A DNA stretch of 64,000 bases from JACSRF01 sp963695505 (GTDB lineage: Bacteria > Chloroflexota > Anaerolineae > Promineifilales > Promineifilaceae), in the NCBI GenBank assembly GCA_963695505.1, contig CAVOGX010000022.1:1-64000 (forward strand), written 5' to 3'. The notes under the pieces are model-generated. The model saw only the letters and a list, made by a program, of their open reading frames with translations. It was not told where the DNA came from and did no database searches. Shown one piece after another: positions 1-9,835 of this stretch (position 1 is its first letter; the number at the start of each line of letters is the position of its first letter). The translations under genes were made by a program, and so were the position numbers.

Positions 1-1803
1 GTTAATGGGCATGCTTACCCGCATGTGGGAATGGGGCAGTTGGTGCAAACCGGCGTTGCCAAAAGTGAGGCAGCCCTTGCTGTTTTCGCCTAGCGACCAG
101 CACATTTTCTGCCTGGGAGACACGCATGACCAGCCCTTCCCCGGCCGAGGCAACCCAATTATTCATGACCACAATCAGGGTGGTATCGTTCGGAATCAGC
201 GGCATTTGCGGGTAAAAGGGACCGGTCCAGCTTAACTTCGAGCGCCGTCTTCAAAAGACCGGCTGATGGCCGCGTGCTGCTGGTCATCTTCCGCGAAAAT
301 GGTGTTGTCGGGATACTGTTCGTGCAGGTCGGCAAAGAGATTGGCGCGACCGGCCATGCTGGTTTTGCTGTTTAGCTCCGAATAAACGAAACACTGAGTC
401 AGCACGGCGGCCTGTCAGTCCATGTATCCAGCGGACAGGCCATGCTTCATTGCCGCCCTGGTTGCCGCGAATGTCAAGCAGCAGGACAGGGTCATCTTTG
501 TGAGCAGAGGCTGTGGCCACAAAATCATCCAGGATATCTTCGTAAACGTCGCCAAAGGAGCGCACGCGGATGACGGGGATGCCGCCAATATTGTCCTCGC
601 GAAAGATGTCCCGGGTGTAGTAGGCAAATTCTGAATGCTCTAAGGGTATCTCCTCGTAAGGGGCATACGCGCCGTCTTGCGTAACCAGCCGCAGCGGAGG
701 CGGTGCGCTTTTAGCAAGGGTTCCCAGCCGGTAAATAGGTTCACCCTGCTCGTTGAGAGAAGGGAAAAAGAAAAACTGCCGGTTCTTGCTCGTTAATGGA
801 TTGGATGGGGTAACGGCCGTTTTCCCTCCACCAACTCATAGCCCGTTTCCCCCAGGAGCACCTCCAGGCTGGTGTCATACCAGAAGTCCGCATGGTCGGC
901 GTATTGGTAATCGCCTATATTCAGATGACAGTCAGTGATAAAGCCCAGTTCTTCATAAAACAGGCCCGCCAGGTCCTTGGTGAACCACCCTGACTGTCCT
1001 GCCAGCCTTTCGCGGATGCGCGCCTCGGCAGCGGCAAACTCCCCCTGCTCATTGAAAAAAGCATAGCCTGCGTAGCCGTGGGCAAACAGGTAAAACAACC
1101 GGGTTACATCCTCTTCGGCTTCGGCCGTGGAGATGCGCCAACGTGGCATGGCATCAGGGTTCATCTTCAGGTCCGTCAGGGAGAGTTCCGCGTCATCCCA
1201 AGAATAGGTAAGTTGGGAGACGTAGTCGCGCACGCCTTCATCCAGGGGGGCGTTGTACCGCGTTTGCAGCCAATCTGCGGCGGGTGGAGTGCGGTTTATG
1301 AGGGTGCGGGCTGCTTCCTCGGCGGCATTGCGCACGTCCACGAAATCATGCCCGGCACAAATAAAGAGGGTTCTACCTGCCATCCACAAACTCTCTGTTT
1401 CTATGACTTGGGAACCATCCGCAGCTTTGAAGGTGGCGATTTCTGCGGGAGGTAACAGGCGCTGCAAAATGCTCCCTGAAAAAGGGGCATCAGGGCGAAC
1501 CAGCAGCAAAATGTTCTTGTCTCTGACTGATTCGGGCAAGGCGGGGCTGTCCAGGATAATCCATTCCAGGCGAAGCTGGCTCAGCAGCACCGAATAATCC
1601 CGGCTAAAAGTGGCGTCGGCCCAGTCGGCGACGATGACGGTGTTTAGGGGAGATAGGGGAGCCGCAGCAGAAGCAGAACCAGGGTCATGGAGCCAGTAGG
1701 CGCTCAGTACAATGACAATATAGGTTAAGAATAGTCGCCCAAAATAGTTCGGTTGGTGCAATCGGGAATAACCTCCCGGCGCACCCAAGTTATGGCGAAA
1801 CAT
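1..1803 (-). CDS. S41-family (C-terminal-processing-like) peptidase, frameshifted, cut by window edge
   Basis: Serine peptidase of the S41/tail-specific protease type, probably exported. The start at 1803 gives about 20 residues, a hydrophobic segment (FLTYIVIVLSAYWL) and an Ala-rich region that looks like a signal peptide or anchor, then about 280 residues without a recognised domain. Further on come the S41 signatures: LLLDIRGNQGGN (about nt 430-480) and NNWVASAGEG (about nt 125-160), which should contain the catalytic Ser. These sit in different frames. Breaks lie near 793, 418, 235 and 90, and joining the frames gives continuous S41-like sequence up to base 1 (..GNAGLHQLPHS..). Either a real pseudogene or clustered assembly indels. 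The C-terminus lies outside the window. Confidence 0.75.
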
Positions 1804-2140
1804 GATGGCTCTCCCTTCTCAAGCTTGGGGCAAGGCAGTTGGCTCCGCCACTTCCCGGCGAGGGCAGCCGTTCAGCCAACTTCCTCGCGCGCACATGCCT
1901 ACAGCGTACCATATGACGCACTGCACCACAATACCCCAGTTAGGCACGGTGCACCGTGCCCCTATAATTAACCGCTCCCAAATCCCTTTACCCCCGCCAG
2001 ATTATATTGTTATACTTGCCGCAATTATTTAGAAACGGCCGTGTTGCTTTCAACTTCATAACAACGATAGCGACAAGGTTGTTATGGTAGTAGACCAGGC
2101 CCCAGGTAATCCAACCTGCCACCGAATCAGGAGTGTGCTC
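1804..2140. other. Divergent intergenic region
   Basis: This 337-bp spacer separates the leftward S41 peptidase from the rightward tail-tube protein. It holds one iterated ACGGCCGT palindrome (2035-2042), an AT-rich stretch around 2003-2016 with a possible TATACT -10 box, and a perfect inverted repeat at 2057-2086. I see no convincing gene in it. Confidence 0.5.
2057..2086. promoter_or_regulatory. Perfect 9-bp inverted repeat upstream of the tail-tube gene
   Basis: CATAACAAC (2057-2065) is exactly complementary to GTTGTTATG (2078-2086) across a 12-nt loop. There is no T-run after it, so an operator or mRNA hairpin in the leader of the 2141 gene is more likely than a terminator. Confidence 0.45.
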
Positions 2141-2566
2141 ATGGCAACCGACCCCTATCGTTCCTACAATTTCAAGCTAGAAATCGACGGCGTGACCGAA
2201 GGGCATTTTACCGAATGCAGCGGCCTCAGCGTCAAAATGGAAAACATTTCTTACCCGGAAGCCGGGACTAAACATATTGCCCGCAAGATTCCCGGCCAGG
2301 TGGATTATTCTCCAGTCACGCTGAAGTATGGCATGACCGATTCGCAGCACTTGTGGGAATGGCTGATGAAAGCCGTGGAAGGGACTGTAGAGCCCAAAAA
2401 CGCAGCCATTATCTTACTGGACAGCCAGGGTACAAGCGAAGTGATGCGCTGGAATCTCACCAATGCCTGGCCCTCCGAATGGCAAGGTGCTGCTCTCAAC
2501 CCCAACGACCGGTCAATTGCCATTGAAAGTTTGACCCTGGTGTTTGACTCGCTTGAACGCGCTTGA
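2141..2566 (+). CDS. Phage-tail/contractile-injection tube protein (T4 gp19-like)
   Basis: A 141-residue protein of the conserved phage-tail region family (T4 gp19-like; inner-tube subunit of contractile tails and extracellular injection systems). Family hallmarks are DPYRSYNFKLEIDG at the start, FTECSGLSVKMENISYPEAGT near residues 25-46 and the late YGMTDSQHLWEWL stretch. ATG 2141 is chosen because GGAG lies about 8 nt upstream and the conserved ATDPYRSYNF start follows at once; an upstream in-frame start at 2084 would add 19 unrelated residues. No sheath, baseplate, spike or AAA ATPase gene lies nearby, so this is an orphan here. It may serve a locus elsewhere or be a remnant. Confidence 0.85.
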   Translation: MATDPYRSYNFKLEIDGVTEGHFTECSGLSVKMENISYPEAGTKHIARKIPGQVDYSPVTLKYGMTDSQHLWEWLMKAVEGTVEPKNAAIILLDSQGTSEVMRWNLTNAWPSEWQGAALNPNDRSIAIESLTLVFDSLERA

Positions 2567-3011
2567 TGTAGGGGAGAGTTTGCAAACCCTCCCCGGCAGC
2601 CATACGATTTTTGTAAGGGCGAAAAATTTTCCCCCTTATAGCCCTATTTGTGATAGTTTACACGTGAAACGCATTACCATCATTGCCAGCGGTACCCGCG
2701 GAGACGTGCAGCCCGCCATTGCCCTGGGTAAGGCGCTGCAAAGGGCCGGTTCCCGCGTGCGGCTCTTGGCCAGCCGGGATTTCCGGGAATGGATTACCGG
2801 GCACGGCTTGGAAGCGGCCCCGGCGCAGGTGGACATGCAAACCCTGATGGCCAGCCCCGCAGGCCGGAAGTGGGTGTAGCAAGGGCATAATCCCCTGGCG
2901 CAGCAGCGGGCCATGGGCAAGTTGATTAACCAGTTTGGCGCGCAGCTTATCCGCGAGGCGTGGGCGGCTTGCCAGGACGCCGATACCATCATTAGCAGCT
3001 TTACCTCGGAT

Positions 3012-4204
3012 GAAAGTATTCGGTAATTAAAAATGTAAAAGGGACCCCCTAAAGCGAGTAAAATCAAGTCATCACACAAAACATTACTTGCTCGTTGGAG
3101 GTCCCAAAATGTTGACTAAATTTACAGCACTTTTCCAAAACAAACCAAAACCACTGCCTTGGCCCGCTACTGATCTGTCTCCCTTGCCTGCCAAAATGAG
3201 CAAACGCTTGTGGGTAGACCCAGCCCAGTTTTTGATGCTGATTCATGCACTGACTCTGGCTCAATGGGCCTTGACTACCACACAATCCTGGCATCCCACT
3301 TTGCCATCCCCGCGTACTCGGGGGCGTAAACCGATCTATCAAGACAGCAGTATTATCGTCATGGCCTTGGTCCATGTGGCTTGGCAGATGAGTTACGAGG
3401 AAGTGGTGGATTACTTCCGCACGCATCCTCAAGTCGCCCAAGTGGCTGGTTTCCCACCGGGACGCGTCATTGGTGTCAGCCAGTATTGGGAACGTCGCCG
3501 AGCGCTGGGCATTGGACCGTTCTGGTTCTTCTTTATCGCGATGGTCTGGCAACTGCTTTGCCTGGGTGTAATCAAAGGAACGGAGGTAATTTTGGATGGA
3601 ACGACACTGCGCATCTGGTTTCACAAAGACCCAGAAGCTGGCTGGAGCTTTCCCAAGCCGTGGAAAGGGTCGGTGTGGGGTTACAAGGTGCATACCTTGT
3701 TGTGCCGCTGGTCGCAATTGCCGATTCTTTTCCTCATCACCCCGGCCAATCGTCAGGAATCCATCGCTGCCATTCCCTTGCTGGCCTTGAGTGTCCTCTT
3801 GTTTGCCCTGCCTATTACCCTGGTTCGGGCTGACTCTGGCTATTTCACCACATCGATTATGACCTTTATTCGGGTTACGCTGCGGGCTACCTTCATGATT
3901 GATTACAACTTGCGACGGCGCGGCAAACGGTTTCTGGCAACGCTGTTCTTTTTGGACCAATGGCATTTTCATATGGGTCCTCGGGCGATTATTGAACGTC
4001 ACTTTGCCTGGGCCAAGCGTTACTTTGGGTTGGAGTCGGCACGCTGGTCTGGTTGGGTGGCGGCTTATCAGCACACGGCTTTGGTTTATGCGGTTATGCT
4101 TGGTGTTGCTTTGACGGCTCATCGTTTGCAACGTCCTGATTTAGCTGGTTCTCGCGCCAAGGTCTTGGCCGTGAAAACCTTATCCTGAATTACCGAATGC
4201 TCTC
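3012..4204 (+). mobile_element. Complete DDE insertion sequence with 17-bp TIRs and 5-bp target duplication
   Basis: The left end GAAAGTATTCGGTAATT (3012-3028) and the reverse complement of the right end (4188-4204, GAGAGCATTCGGTAATT) match at 15 of 17 positions. Direct repeats CGGAT flank the element (3007-3011 and 4205-4209). The 1193-bp element carries one transposase gene. It contains no copy of the ACGGCCGT palindrome that occurs about every 770 bp elsewhere, which fits recent arrival. Length, TIRs and catalytic layout are of the IS4/IS5 type; I cannot name the exact family. Confidence 0.9.
3109..4188 (+). CDS. IS transposase, DDE type (IS4/IS5-like)
   Basis: A 359-residue transposase that cuts and joins the ends of the surrounding IS. 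The likely catalytic triad is Asp in VILDGTTLRI (about residue 162), Asp in VRADSGYF (about 242) and Glu in IIERHFAWAKRYFG (about 296), with the E-x6-K spacing of IS4/IS5-type enzymes. The N-terminal 80 residues look helical and may bind the TIRs. ATG 3109 is preceded by GGAGG 7 nt upstream; an upstream TTG (3088) is less likely. The TGA stop overlaps the right TIR by one base. The frame is intact, so the element may still be active. Confidence 0.9.
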   Translation: MLTKFTALFQNKPKPLPWPATDLSPLPAKMSKRLWVDPAQFLMLIHALTLAQWALTTTQSWHPTLPSPRTRGRKPIYQDSSIIVMALVHVAWQMSYEEVVDYFRTHPQVAQVAGFPPGRVIGVSQYWERRRALGIGPFWFFFIAMVWQLLCLGVIKGTEVILDGTTLRIWFHKDPEAGWSFPKPWKGSVWGYKVHTLLCRWSQLPILFLITPANRQESIAAIPLLALSVLLFALPITLVRADSGYFTTSIMTFIRVTLRATFMIDYNLRRRGKRFLATLFFLDQWHFHMGPRAIIERHFAWAKRYFGLESARWSGWVAAYQHTALVYAVMLGVALTAHRLQRPDLAGSRAKVLAVKTLS

Positions 4205-5166
4205 CGGATACCTACGCTCTGGCCATTGCCGAAAAGCGGTAGGTTCCACTGCTGACGATGCCTTTGCAGCCGAGCCTTATTGCCACGCGGAACGGCCGTT
4301 GCATGCCCAACGTGCCCTTTCCCCGACGCATCAGCCGCATTGACGAATGGTTTTGCCGCCTGGTTATCGAGCCATTTCCCTGGCAGTTGTACGGTGCGCA
4401 CGTCAACCGCTTCCGCCGGGAAATTTCCCTACCCCAACAGACAAATAAGGAATATGTTGCCGCCCGGCGGCAGATGCCAACACTGCACGCAATCAGCCGC
4501 CACGTACTGCCTTTTCCCGCCGACTGGCCGGACAACTTCCACATCACTGGCTACTGGTTCCTGGGTGAAGATGAGGGGTGGCAGCCGCCGGAAGAATTGC
4601 GGAAATTCCTGGCAGCAGGGGCGCCGCCGGTGTGCGTGGGCTTTGGCAGCATGACGAACAGCAGCCCGGAGGAGACTACACGGCTGATTGTGGAAGCAGT
4701 GCAGCGGAGCGACCAGCGAGCCGTTTTGCTTTCCGGCTGGGCGGGAATGGGGCAGGTGGAGTTGCCGCCGCAGATACTGCGGCTGACCGGCGCGCCCCAC
4801 AGCTGGCTCTTCCCGCGCATGGCGGCCGTTGTTCACCACGGCGGTGCAGGGACGACGGCGGAGGGCCTGCGCGCGGGTAAACCTACTGTGGTAATCCCGC
4901 ATATGGTGGACCAGCCATACTGGGGGCAGCGGGTTTACGACCTGGGGGCTGGCCCCAAACCGGTGGCGCGGCATAAGTTAACGGCCGTCCACCTGGCCAA
5001 CGCCATCCAACAGGCCATGCAGGATCCCCAAATCCGGCAAAATGCCGCCGCCCTGGGCGAAAAAATTCGCGCTGAAGATGGGCTGGGCAGGGCGGTAGAC
5101 ATTATCCGGCAAGTGGTGCAATAACAGGGCCAGTTCCCGTCAACGAAAAAAGGTGGCAGGCCTAAC

Positions 5167-5736
5167 CTACTTCAGCCCCAGCTTCTTTCTCACCGCCAGC
5201 AGCCGGATAGACTCCGCAATCCTTTTGGCCCGCGTTTCCGGGCGCTTCGCCATTTCCATCCAGCCCAGGAACTGCTTCTGGTCCGTGGCGGACAGGCTCT
5301 CAAAAAAGGCGGCAGCCTGCTCGTTCTCACGCAGGGCTGCGGCAAATTCAGGCAGCATGGTAAAGGTCAGTTCTGGCTTTGATTCTGGAGTGTGCCAACG
5401 GCCGTTTTCCTTGGCCGCCTCTACCAGCCGCAATCCGTATTCAGTCATCAATCCCTGGGCTATCATCTTCTCCACACGCTTCTTGTTTGAACCTGACCAG
5501 TTACTGTCCTCTTTTCGTGGCGTAAACTTCCGCGCGTAGCTTTCCTCGTCCAGGCTTTTAATCAGGCTGTCCACCCAGCCAAAGCAGAGCGCCTCTTCCA
5601 CCGATGCGCCGTAGGCCACACAGGGCATTCCGGTTCCTTTTTTGTAGTAAACCAGCCAGACCTCGGTTTCTTGATCATGGTTTACCGCCAGCCAGTTTCG
5701 CCATATTTCCCTGCTTTGGGCAAAAAAAGTTTTCAT
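5167..5736 (-). CDS. YdeI/OmpD-associated family protein
   Basis: A 189-residue protein of the YdeI (bacteriocin-protection) family; function in most bacteria is unclear. Visible landmarks are the N-terminal REIWRNWLAVNHDQETEVWLV, then YGASVEEALCFGWVDSLIKSLDE and ARKFTPRKEDSNWSGSNKKRVEKM, all typical of the family, followed by a helical C-terminus rich in Lys and Arg. No signal peptide, so cytoplasmic. It is transcribed divergently from the LolA-like gene. Intact. Confidence 0.85.
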   Translation of the reverse strand: MKTFFAQSREIWRNWLAVNHDQETEVWLVYYKKGTGMPCVAYGASVEEALCFGWVDSLIKSLDEESYARKFTPRKEDSNWSGSNKKRVEKMIAQGLMTEYGLRLVEAAKENGRWHTPESKPELTFTMLPEFAAALRENEQAAAFFESLSATDQKQFLGWMEMAKRPETRAKRIAESIRLLAVRKKLGLK

Positions 5737-5930
5737 CGGATCTCCCTGTGCGATATTAAAAATTTGGTTGACAGCCCAAAATCACCACACTTTGCTGTCA
5801 GTATACAATCAAACTAAACGGGGTGGGTCTTTGCGCTGCCTCATCTTTTAAGCTGTGTCACAAATGAGAGGAGGGCGGTGTTCTAAGTGGTGAAGGTTAC
5901 AATATAAAGACGAATGTAAAGGGAGAACCT
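5737..5930. other. Divergent intergenic region
   Basis: This 194-bp spacer lies between the YdeI-like gene (leftward) and the LolA-like gene (rightward). A TTGACA occurs at about 5769 and a TATACAAT at about 5802, but their spacing does not fit one promoter. The rightward gene has a clear ribosome site (AAGGGAG) about 7 nt before its ATG. Confidence 0.35.
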
Positions 5931-7152
5931 ATGAACACCAAAAAACGATCTACTATTTTAATTTTGACTTTACTCTTGTTGGTTGTAAGCGTGGGTATCA
6001 CCGCGGCCATGATGATTCCCACCGCCGATGAACTGCTGACCCAGTCGCTGGAAACCATGGAGACCATCACCGACGGGCCATGCCATTGTGGACGTGCAGG
6101 CCGACTTGCCTGACCAGAGCATGAGCGGCAGCGTGGAGGTGTGGGGCAAGCTGAACATGGGCCCCAACGGGGAACCGGGCTTGCGCATGGAAGTGCTGGA
6201 GGCCAGTGAAGCAGAGTTTGTGGGGTTAACGGCCGTAACCAACGGCCGCGAGTTCTGGCTCTATGACCCCAACAGCAACACCGTTGTGACCGGTACGGCT
6301 GATGAAATGGCCGCTGTGCTGGCCGAAAAGATGGCCGAACATGATGGGGAATTCCCCCATGGCGAGGGCATCCCCGAAGAATACCTGCCTGAAGGCTTTG
6401 ATCCTGAATCCTTCAACCCAGAAGAAATGGACGTGCCCGAAACCCCTGCCGAAGCCGTGGCCAAGCTGCTGGAATACTTCACCGCTGAGCGCGACGGCAC
6501 CTCAGACATGGGCGGCAGCAACGCCTACCAACTGCGCCTGGTGCCCATTCCTGAGCAAATGCCCAACGAAGTGCGCGCCGCCGGTGGCTACCTCAACATC
6601 TGGCTGCGCACCAGCGACCAACTGCCCGTAGGCGTGGCTTACGCTGAAGGCTCCCTGGGTTCCGGCAGCATCACCACCTCCCTGGCGGAGATTAACACCG
6701 GCCTGGATGACGCCATCTTCACCTTTGACATCCCCGAAGGCGCGCAAGTGATTCCGGCCTTAGACCTGCTGGAAATGGCGGAAGCTGCTTATGCGGACAA
6801 AGCCGCGGAAGCTGCGACCTTGCCAGAGTTTACGCCCCTGACGCCAACCTTTACGCCAGATGGGGCGCAGTTGGCGGAGAGCGGTGACATGCGCGGGGCT
6901 GCCGTGCAGCGCTATACTCTTCCTGACGACAAAACCTTTGTGGTCGCTCAGGGACCAGCCCTGCCTATTGACGTACCCGCCGAGGCTACCAAGCAGGAAA
7001 CAGTGACGGTGCGCGGCGTGGAAGGCACCCTCGCTAGTGACGAGGCGGGCGGCCGCAGCCTGCTCACCTGGACAGAAGGGGAGTTCACCTTCTGGGTGGG
7101 CGGCGATATTTCCCCAGCGGACGCGTTGGCGGTGGCGGAGTCGCTGCAATAA
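5931..7152 (+). CDS. Exported LolA/RseB-like protein with a possible C-terminal DUF4367-like part, one frameshift
   Basis: Secreted or membrane-anchored protein of about 405 residues. It begins with a signal anchor (STILILTLLLLVVSVGITAAMM). The first half resembles the LolA/RseB lipoprotein-carrier fold: an ADELLTQSLETMETI helix, then beta strands such as VEVWGKLNM and GREFWLYDPNSNTVV. The last 90 residues (VQRYTLPDDKTFVVAQGPAL.. through GRSLLTWTEGEFTFWVGG) resemble the domain common in anti-sigma/OMP-carrier relatives. One extra C near 6079 shifts the frame; without it the sequence reads ITDGHAIVDVQADLP. It lies 54 bp upstream of the ABC exporter, so it may supply a periplasmic partner. Confidence 0.7.
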
Positions 7153-7206
7153 TAAACGTGGATTGTAGGGGCGGATAATCAACCGCCTCTACAGCCTCCA
7201 ACCCCT

Positions 7207-9228
7207 ATGAGCGAAACAATTAAACTAACATCCCTGGAACGACATTTCCAGCGGGGAGAAACGGCCGTAAAAGCCCTGCACGGCCTCGATCTGACAATTG
7301 CCCCTGGCGAATTTGTGGCCTTGGTGGGCCCTTCTGGTTCGGGTAAGTCTACGCTGCTCAACCTGCTGGGCGGCCTCGACCGGCCCACGGCAGGTGAATT
7401 GTGGCTTAACGGCACGCCGCTGCACAGCGTGGATGATGGGGCGCGCACGCGCCACCGCAAGGAGCAGGTGGGCTTCATTTTTCAGAGTTTTAACCTGCTG
7501 CCTCGGCTGACGGCCCTGGAAAATGTGGCCGTGCCGCTGATGCTGGCAGGTGTTCCCCGCGCGGAAAGAGAAGCTCGTGCCCAGGCTCTGCTAGAGCGGG
7601 TAGGGCTGGGTCACCGCCTGGACCATTACCCCACGGAACTTTCGGGCGGCGAGCAGCAAAGAACGGCCGTTGCCCGCGCTCTGGTCCATAATCCCGACCT
7701 TATCCTGGCTGACGAGCCCACCGGTAACCTCGACTCGGCTACTGGCGAGTCCATCATGTCCCTGCTGCAGGATCTCAACGAGGAGCAGGGCATAACCCTG
7801 GTAGTAGTCACCCACGATGCAGACGTAGCCTCCTATGCTGACCGCATTGTGCGCCTGCGCGACGGACAGATTGCGGAGATAGAGGATAGAGCTAGAGATA
7901 GAGGGCAGAAGGTAGCGGGTGAAGAAGCTTTGCGTAACAATGGTGCGCCCCCTTCCGGCAGTTTAACGGTGCAAGACATCATCCAGTCCGCTTTGCGTAA
8001 CCTGGGGCGGCGACCGGTGCGCAACGTTTTGACAGCAGGCGGTGTTCTGATCGGCATTGTCACGCTGGTAGCCATGGTTTCCTTTGGTGTTGGCGTGCAG
8101 CGCGAGGTGCAGCGCAACTTCGAGACCATTGGCCTGGAGAATTTGTTTGTCAGCCCGCAGTTTGCCGAACCGGATGGCTTTGACCCCTTTGCTGAGCCAG
8201 AGGTGGAAACGCCGTTAAATCCGGCGGCAGTGGCAGAAATTACGGCCTTACCAGAGGTGGTCAGCGTGACGCCGGTGTTAAATCTGCCATCAGGCATGGA
8301 TATCACCCTGACACGCGGTGAGATGAATCTGCCGGTGTTCATTTCCGGTGGCGAAGGCATGCCTTTTCGTTTTGGTCCGCCTGGGCGTTCGGACATGGTG
8401 GCGGGCACTGACCTGCTGCAGAATCAGTCCGGGGCAATTTTGCCCGTAGGGCTGGCCGACCAGCTATTGGCTGAGGGGGAAACTTACGACAATTTAATCG
8501 GCGAGCCCCTTCGGTTGACGGTGGCGCTGCCGCGGGGAGAATCGGCCGATTTCACAACCCGCGTGGTGGGAATTCAAGATGGCTTTTCGACACGCTCGCT
8601 GGATGTTGGGGTTGCGGAGCGGGAGGCCATGATTGCCTGGTGGTTTGACGACCCAGACTATTTGGACAGCCAGGGGTATGACCAGCTAATTGTGCGCACA
8701 ACGGATTTGGCCGTGGTAACGGCCGTTACCGCCACACTGCGTGAAAAAGGTTACCAGGTGCAGTCCCTGGACGCTATTCTGGACGTAGCCAACCAGGTGC
8801 TTTCTTTGATGCAGGCCTTACTCGGTTCGGTAGGGGGGCTGGCTTTGCTGGTGGCTGCTTTGGGCGTGGCCAACACCATGATGATGGCCATTTACGAGCG
8901 CACCCGCGAAATTGGCGTGCTCAAGGCGCTGGGGGCGTCGGCTCGCGAAATCCGGCGCATGTTCACTGTGGAAGCAGCCATGATAGGCCTGATTGGCGGC
9001 TTTTTTGGCCTGATTTTTGGCACGCTTTTGGGGCGGTTGGTGGATTGGATTGGGCATCGCTTCCTGATTAACGAAGGCGTGACCGGGGTAGGGCAGTTGT
9101 CGGTTGTACCATGGTGGCTGGCTTTGGGATCGCTGGCTTTTGCCGCTCTCATCGGCATCCTGGCTGGGCTGTACCCGGCAGCGCGCGCTGCGAAGCTAGA
9201 CCCGGTGACAGCTTTGCGGCATGAATAG
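7207..9228 (+). CDS. MacB-type ABC exporter, ATPase and permease in one chain
   Basis: 673-residue fusion. The N-terminal 220 residues are a LolD/MacB-class ATPase: Walker A GPSGSGKST (about 40-48), signature LSGGEQQR (about 145), Walker B ILADEPTGNLDS (about 165) and H-loop VVTHD. A low-complexity linker (IEDRARDRGQ..; DNA built of AGAGATAGAG-like words, 7878-7912) leads to an FtsX/MacB permease: TM1 near residue 275, a periplasmic MacB_PCD domain of about 240 residues, then three TM helices with the MMMAIYERTREIGVLKALGAS signature. MacB-type proteins do mechanical work across the membrane, exporting peptides, lipoproteins or drugs. No MacA-like adaptor lies here; the preceding LolA-like protein is the only candidate partner. 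Confidence 0.9.
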   Translation: MSETIKLTSLERHFQRGETAVKALHGLDLTIAPGEFVALVGPSGSGKSTLLNLLGGLDRPTAGELWLNGTPLHSVDDGARTRHRKEQVGFIFQSFNLLPRLTALENVAVPLMLAGVPRAEREARAQALLERVGLGHRLDHYPTELSGGEQQRTAVARALVHNPDLILADEPTGNLDSATGESIMSLLQDLNEEQGITLVVVTHDADVASYADRIVRLRDGQIAEIEDRARDRGQKVAGEEALRNNGAPPSGSLTVQDIIQSALRNLGRRPVRNVLTAGGVLIGIVTLVAMVSFGVGVQREVQRNFETIGLENLFVSPQFAEPDGFDPFAEPEVETPLNPAAVAEITALPEVVSVTPVLNLPSGMDITLTRGEMNLPVFISGGEGMPFRFGPPGRSDMVAGTDLLQNQSGAILPVGLADQLLAEGETYDNLIGEPLRLTVALPRGESADFTTRVVGIQDGFSTRSLDVGVAEREAMIAWWFDDPDYLDSQGYDQLIVRTTDLAVVTAVTATLREKGYQVQSLDAILDVANQVLSLMQALLGSVGGLALLVAALGVANTMMMAIYERTREIGVLKALGASAREIRRMFTVEAAMIGLIGGFFGLIFGTLLGRLVDWIGHRFLINEGVTGVGQLSVVPWWLALGSLAFAALIGILAGLYPAARAAKLDPVTALRHE

Positions 9229-9255
9229 TAGGGTCAGGTTTTAAACCTGGTCCTA
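9229..9255. terminator. Bidirectional hairpin between convergent genes
   Basis: TAGGGTCAGGTTT and AAACCTGGTCCTA form a near-perfect stem (11 of 13 pairs) directly after the ABC stop codon and before the end of the leftward membrane-protein gene. The A/T-rich flanks fit a terminator used from both sides. Confidence 0.6.
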
Positions 9256-9276
9256 CCGTTATTTGTCCTTACTTCA

Positions 9277-9795
9277 TCAGCGGCGTACCAGGGCCAGCAC
9301 TCCCCCAACCAATGCTACAAGAATCCCTGCCAGCACAATGGCGAATTTGATAGCGGCACATATCCAGGCCAGCGGTGGCCAATAGGCTTGAGTTGAGCCC
9401 AACAGAAGCTGGATGAGGGCGAGGTTTTCCACGTAGTCCAGAGCGGCCGCCAGCCAAATGGCACGGGATAAGCCCCGCGCTAGTGATTGGCCAAAGCCGG
9501 GTAAGTGGGGAGCTGCCACAAGGCAGGCCAAACCAATTGCGGCGGCATAAACAGGCGGGTAGAGGAAGTCCAATCCCAGGCTGAGACCGGCGTACACTTG
9601 AGCACGAGCATCCCAAGAAGCGATAATGGCCTGGGCGTTGGCTACGCTGCCGGCAAATTCGTAAGTGAGAATGCCCCCAGGTGCAGCAGCGGTTTTGAGG
9701 GGCGCACCAATGACCTGCAAAACGGCCGTTAAAGCCACCGCCAGCCCAATGGCCAGCCACATTTGCCGCGTGCGATTAGTGGAAAGAGCTGTCAT
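9277..9795 (-). CDS. Hypothetical multi-pass membrane protein
   Basis: 172 residues with about four to five hydrophobic segments: WLAIGLAVALTAVLQVIGA, an outer loop (YEFAGSVANAQAIIASWD), FLYPPVYAAAIGLACLV, AIWLAAALDYVENLALIQLLL and FAIVLAGILVALVGGVLALV. The conserved-looking AALDYVENL segment inside a helix may be functional. ATG 9795 is chosen over a TTG at 9810. I do not recognise the family. It ends convergently with the ABC exporter and has a short AT-rich word spacer (9800-9838) upstream. Confidence 0.55.
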   Translation of the reverse strand: MTALSTNRTRQMWLAIGLAVALTAVLQVIGAPLKTAAAPGGILTYEFAGSVANAQAIIASWDARAQVYAGLSLGLDFLYPPVYAAAIGLACLVAAPHLPGFGQSLARGLSRAIWLAAALDYVENLALIQLLLGSTQAYWPPLAWICAAIKFAIVLAGILVALVGGVLALVRR

Positions 9796-9835
9796 CTTTT
9801 CAATTACCAATTAGCAATTCATAAATCACAATTCA

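Larger units (their letters stand above)
2664..5124 (+). pseudogene. UGT-type (sterol/macrolide) glycosyltransferase, split by an IS
   Basis: GT1/UGT-like glycosyltransferase that would move a sugar from a nucleotide sugar to a lipid or natural product. The 5' part (GTG 2664) has the family start KRITIIASGTRGDVQP. The 3' part (4210-5124) has the donor-site signature HHGGAGTTAEGLRAGKP and the following PHMVDQPYWGQRV. The gene is broken three ways: an in-frame TAG at 2877-2879, the IS at 3012-4204, and an in-frame TAG at 4240-4242. Removing the IS and one target copy joins TCG GAT to ACC TAC in frame (..SSFTSDTYALAIAEK..), so the IS landed in a formerly intact reading frame. The extra nonsense codons suggest real decay. 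Confidence 0.85.
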
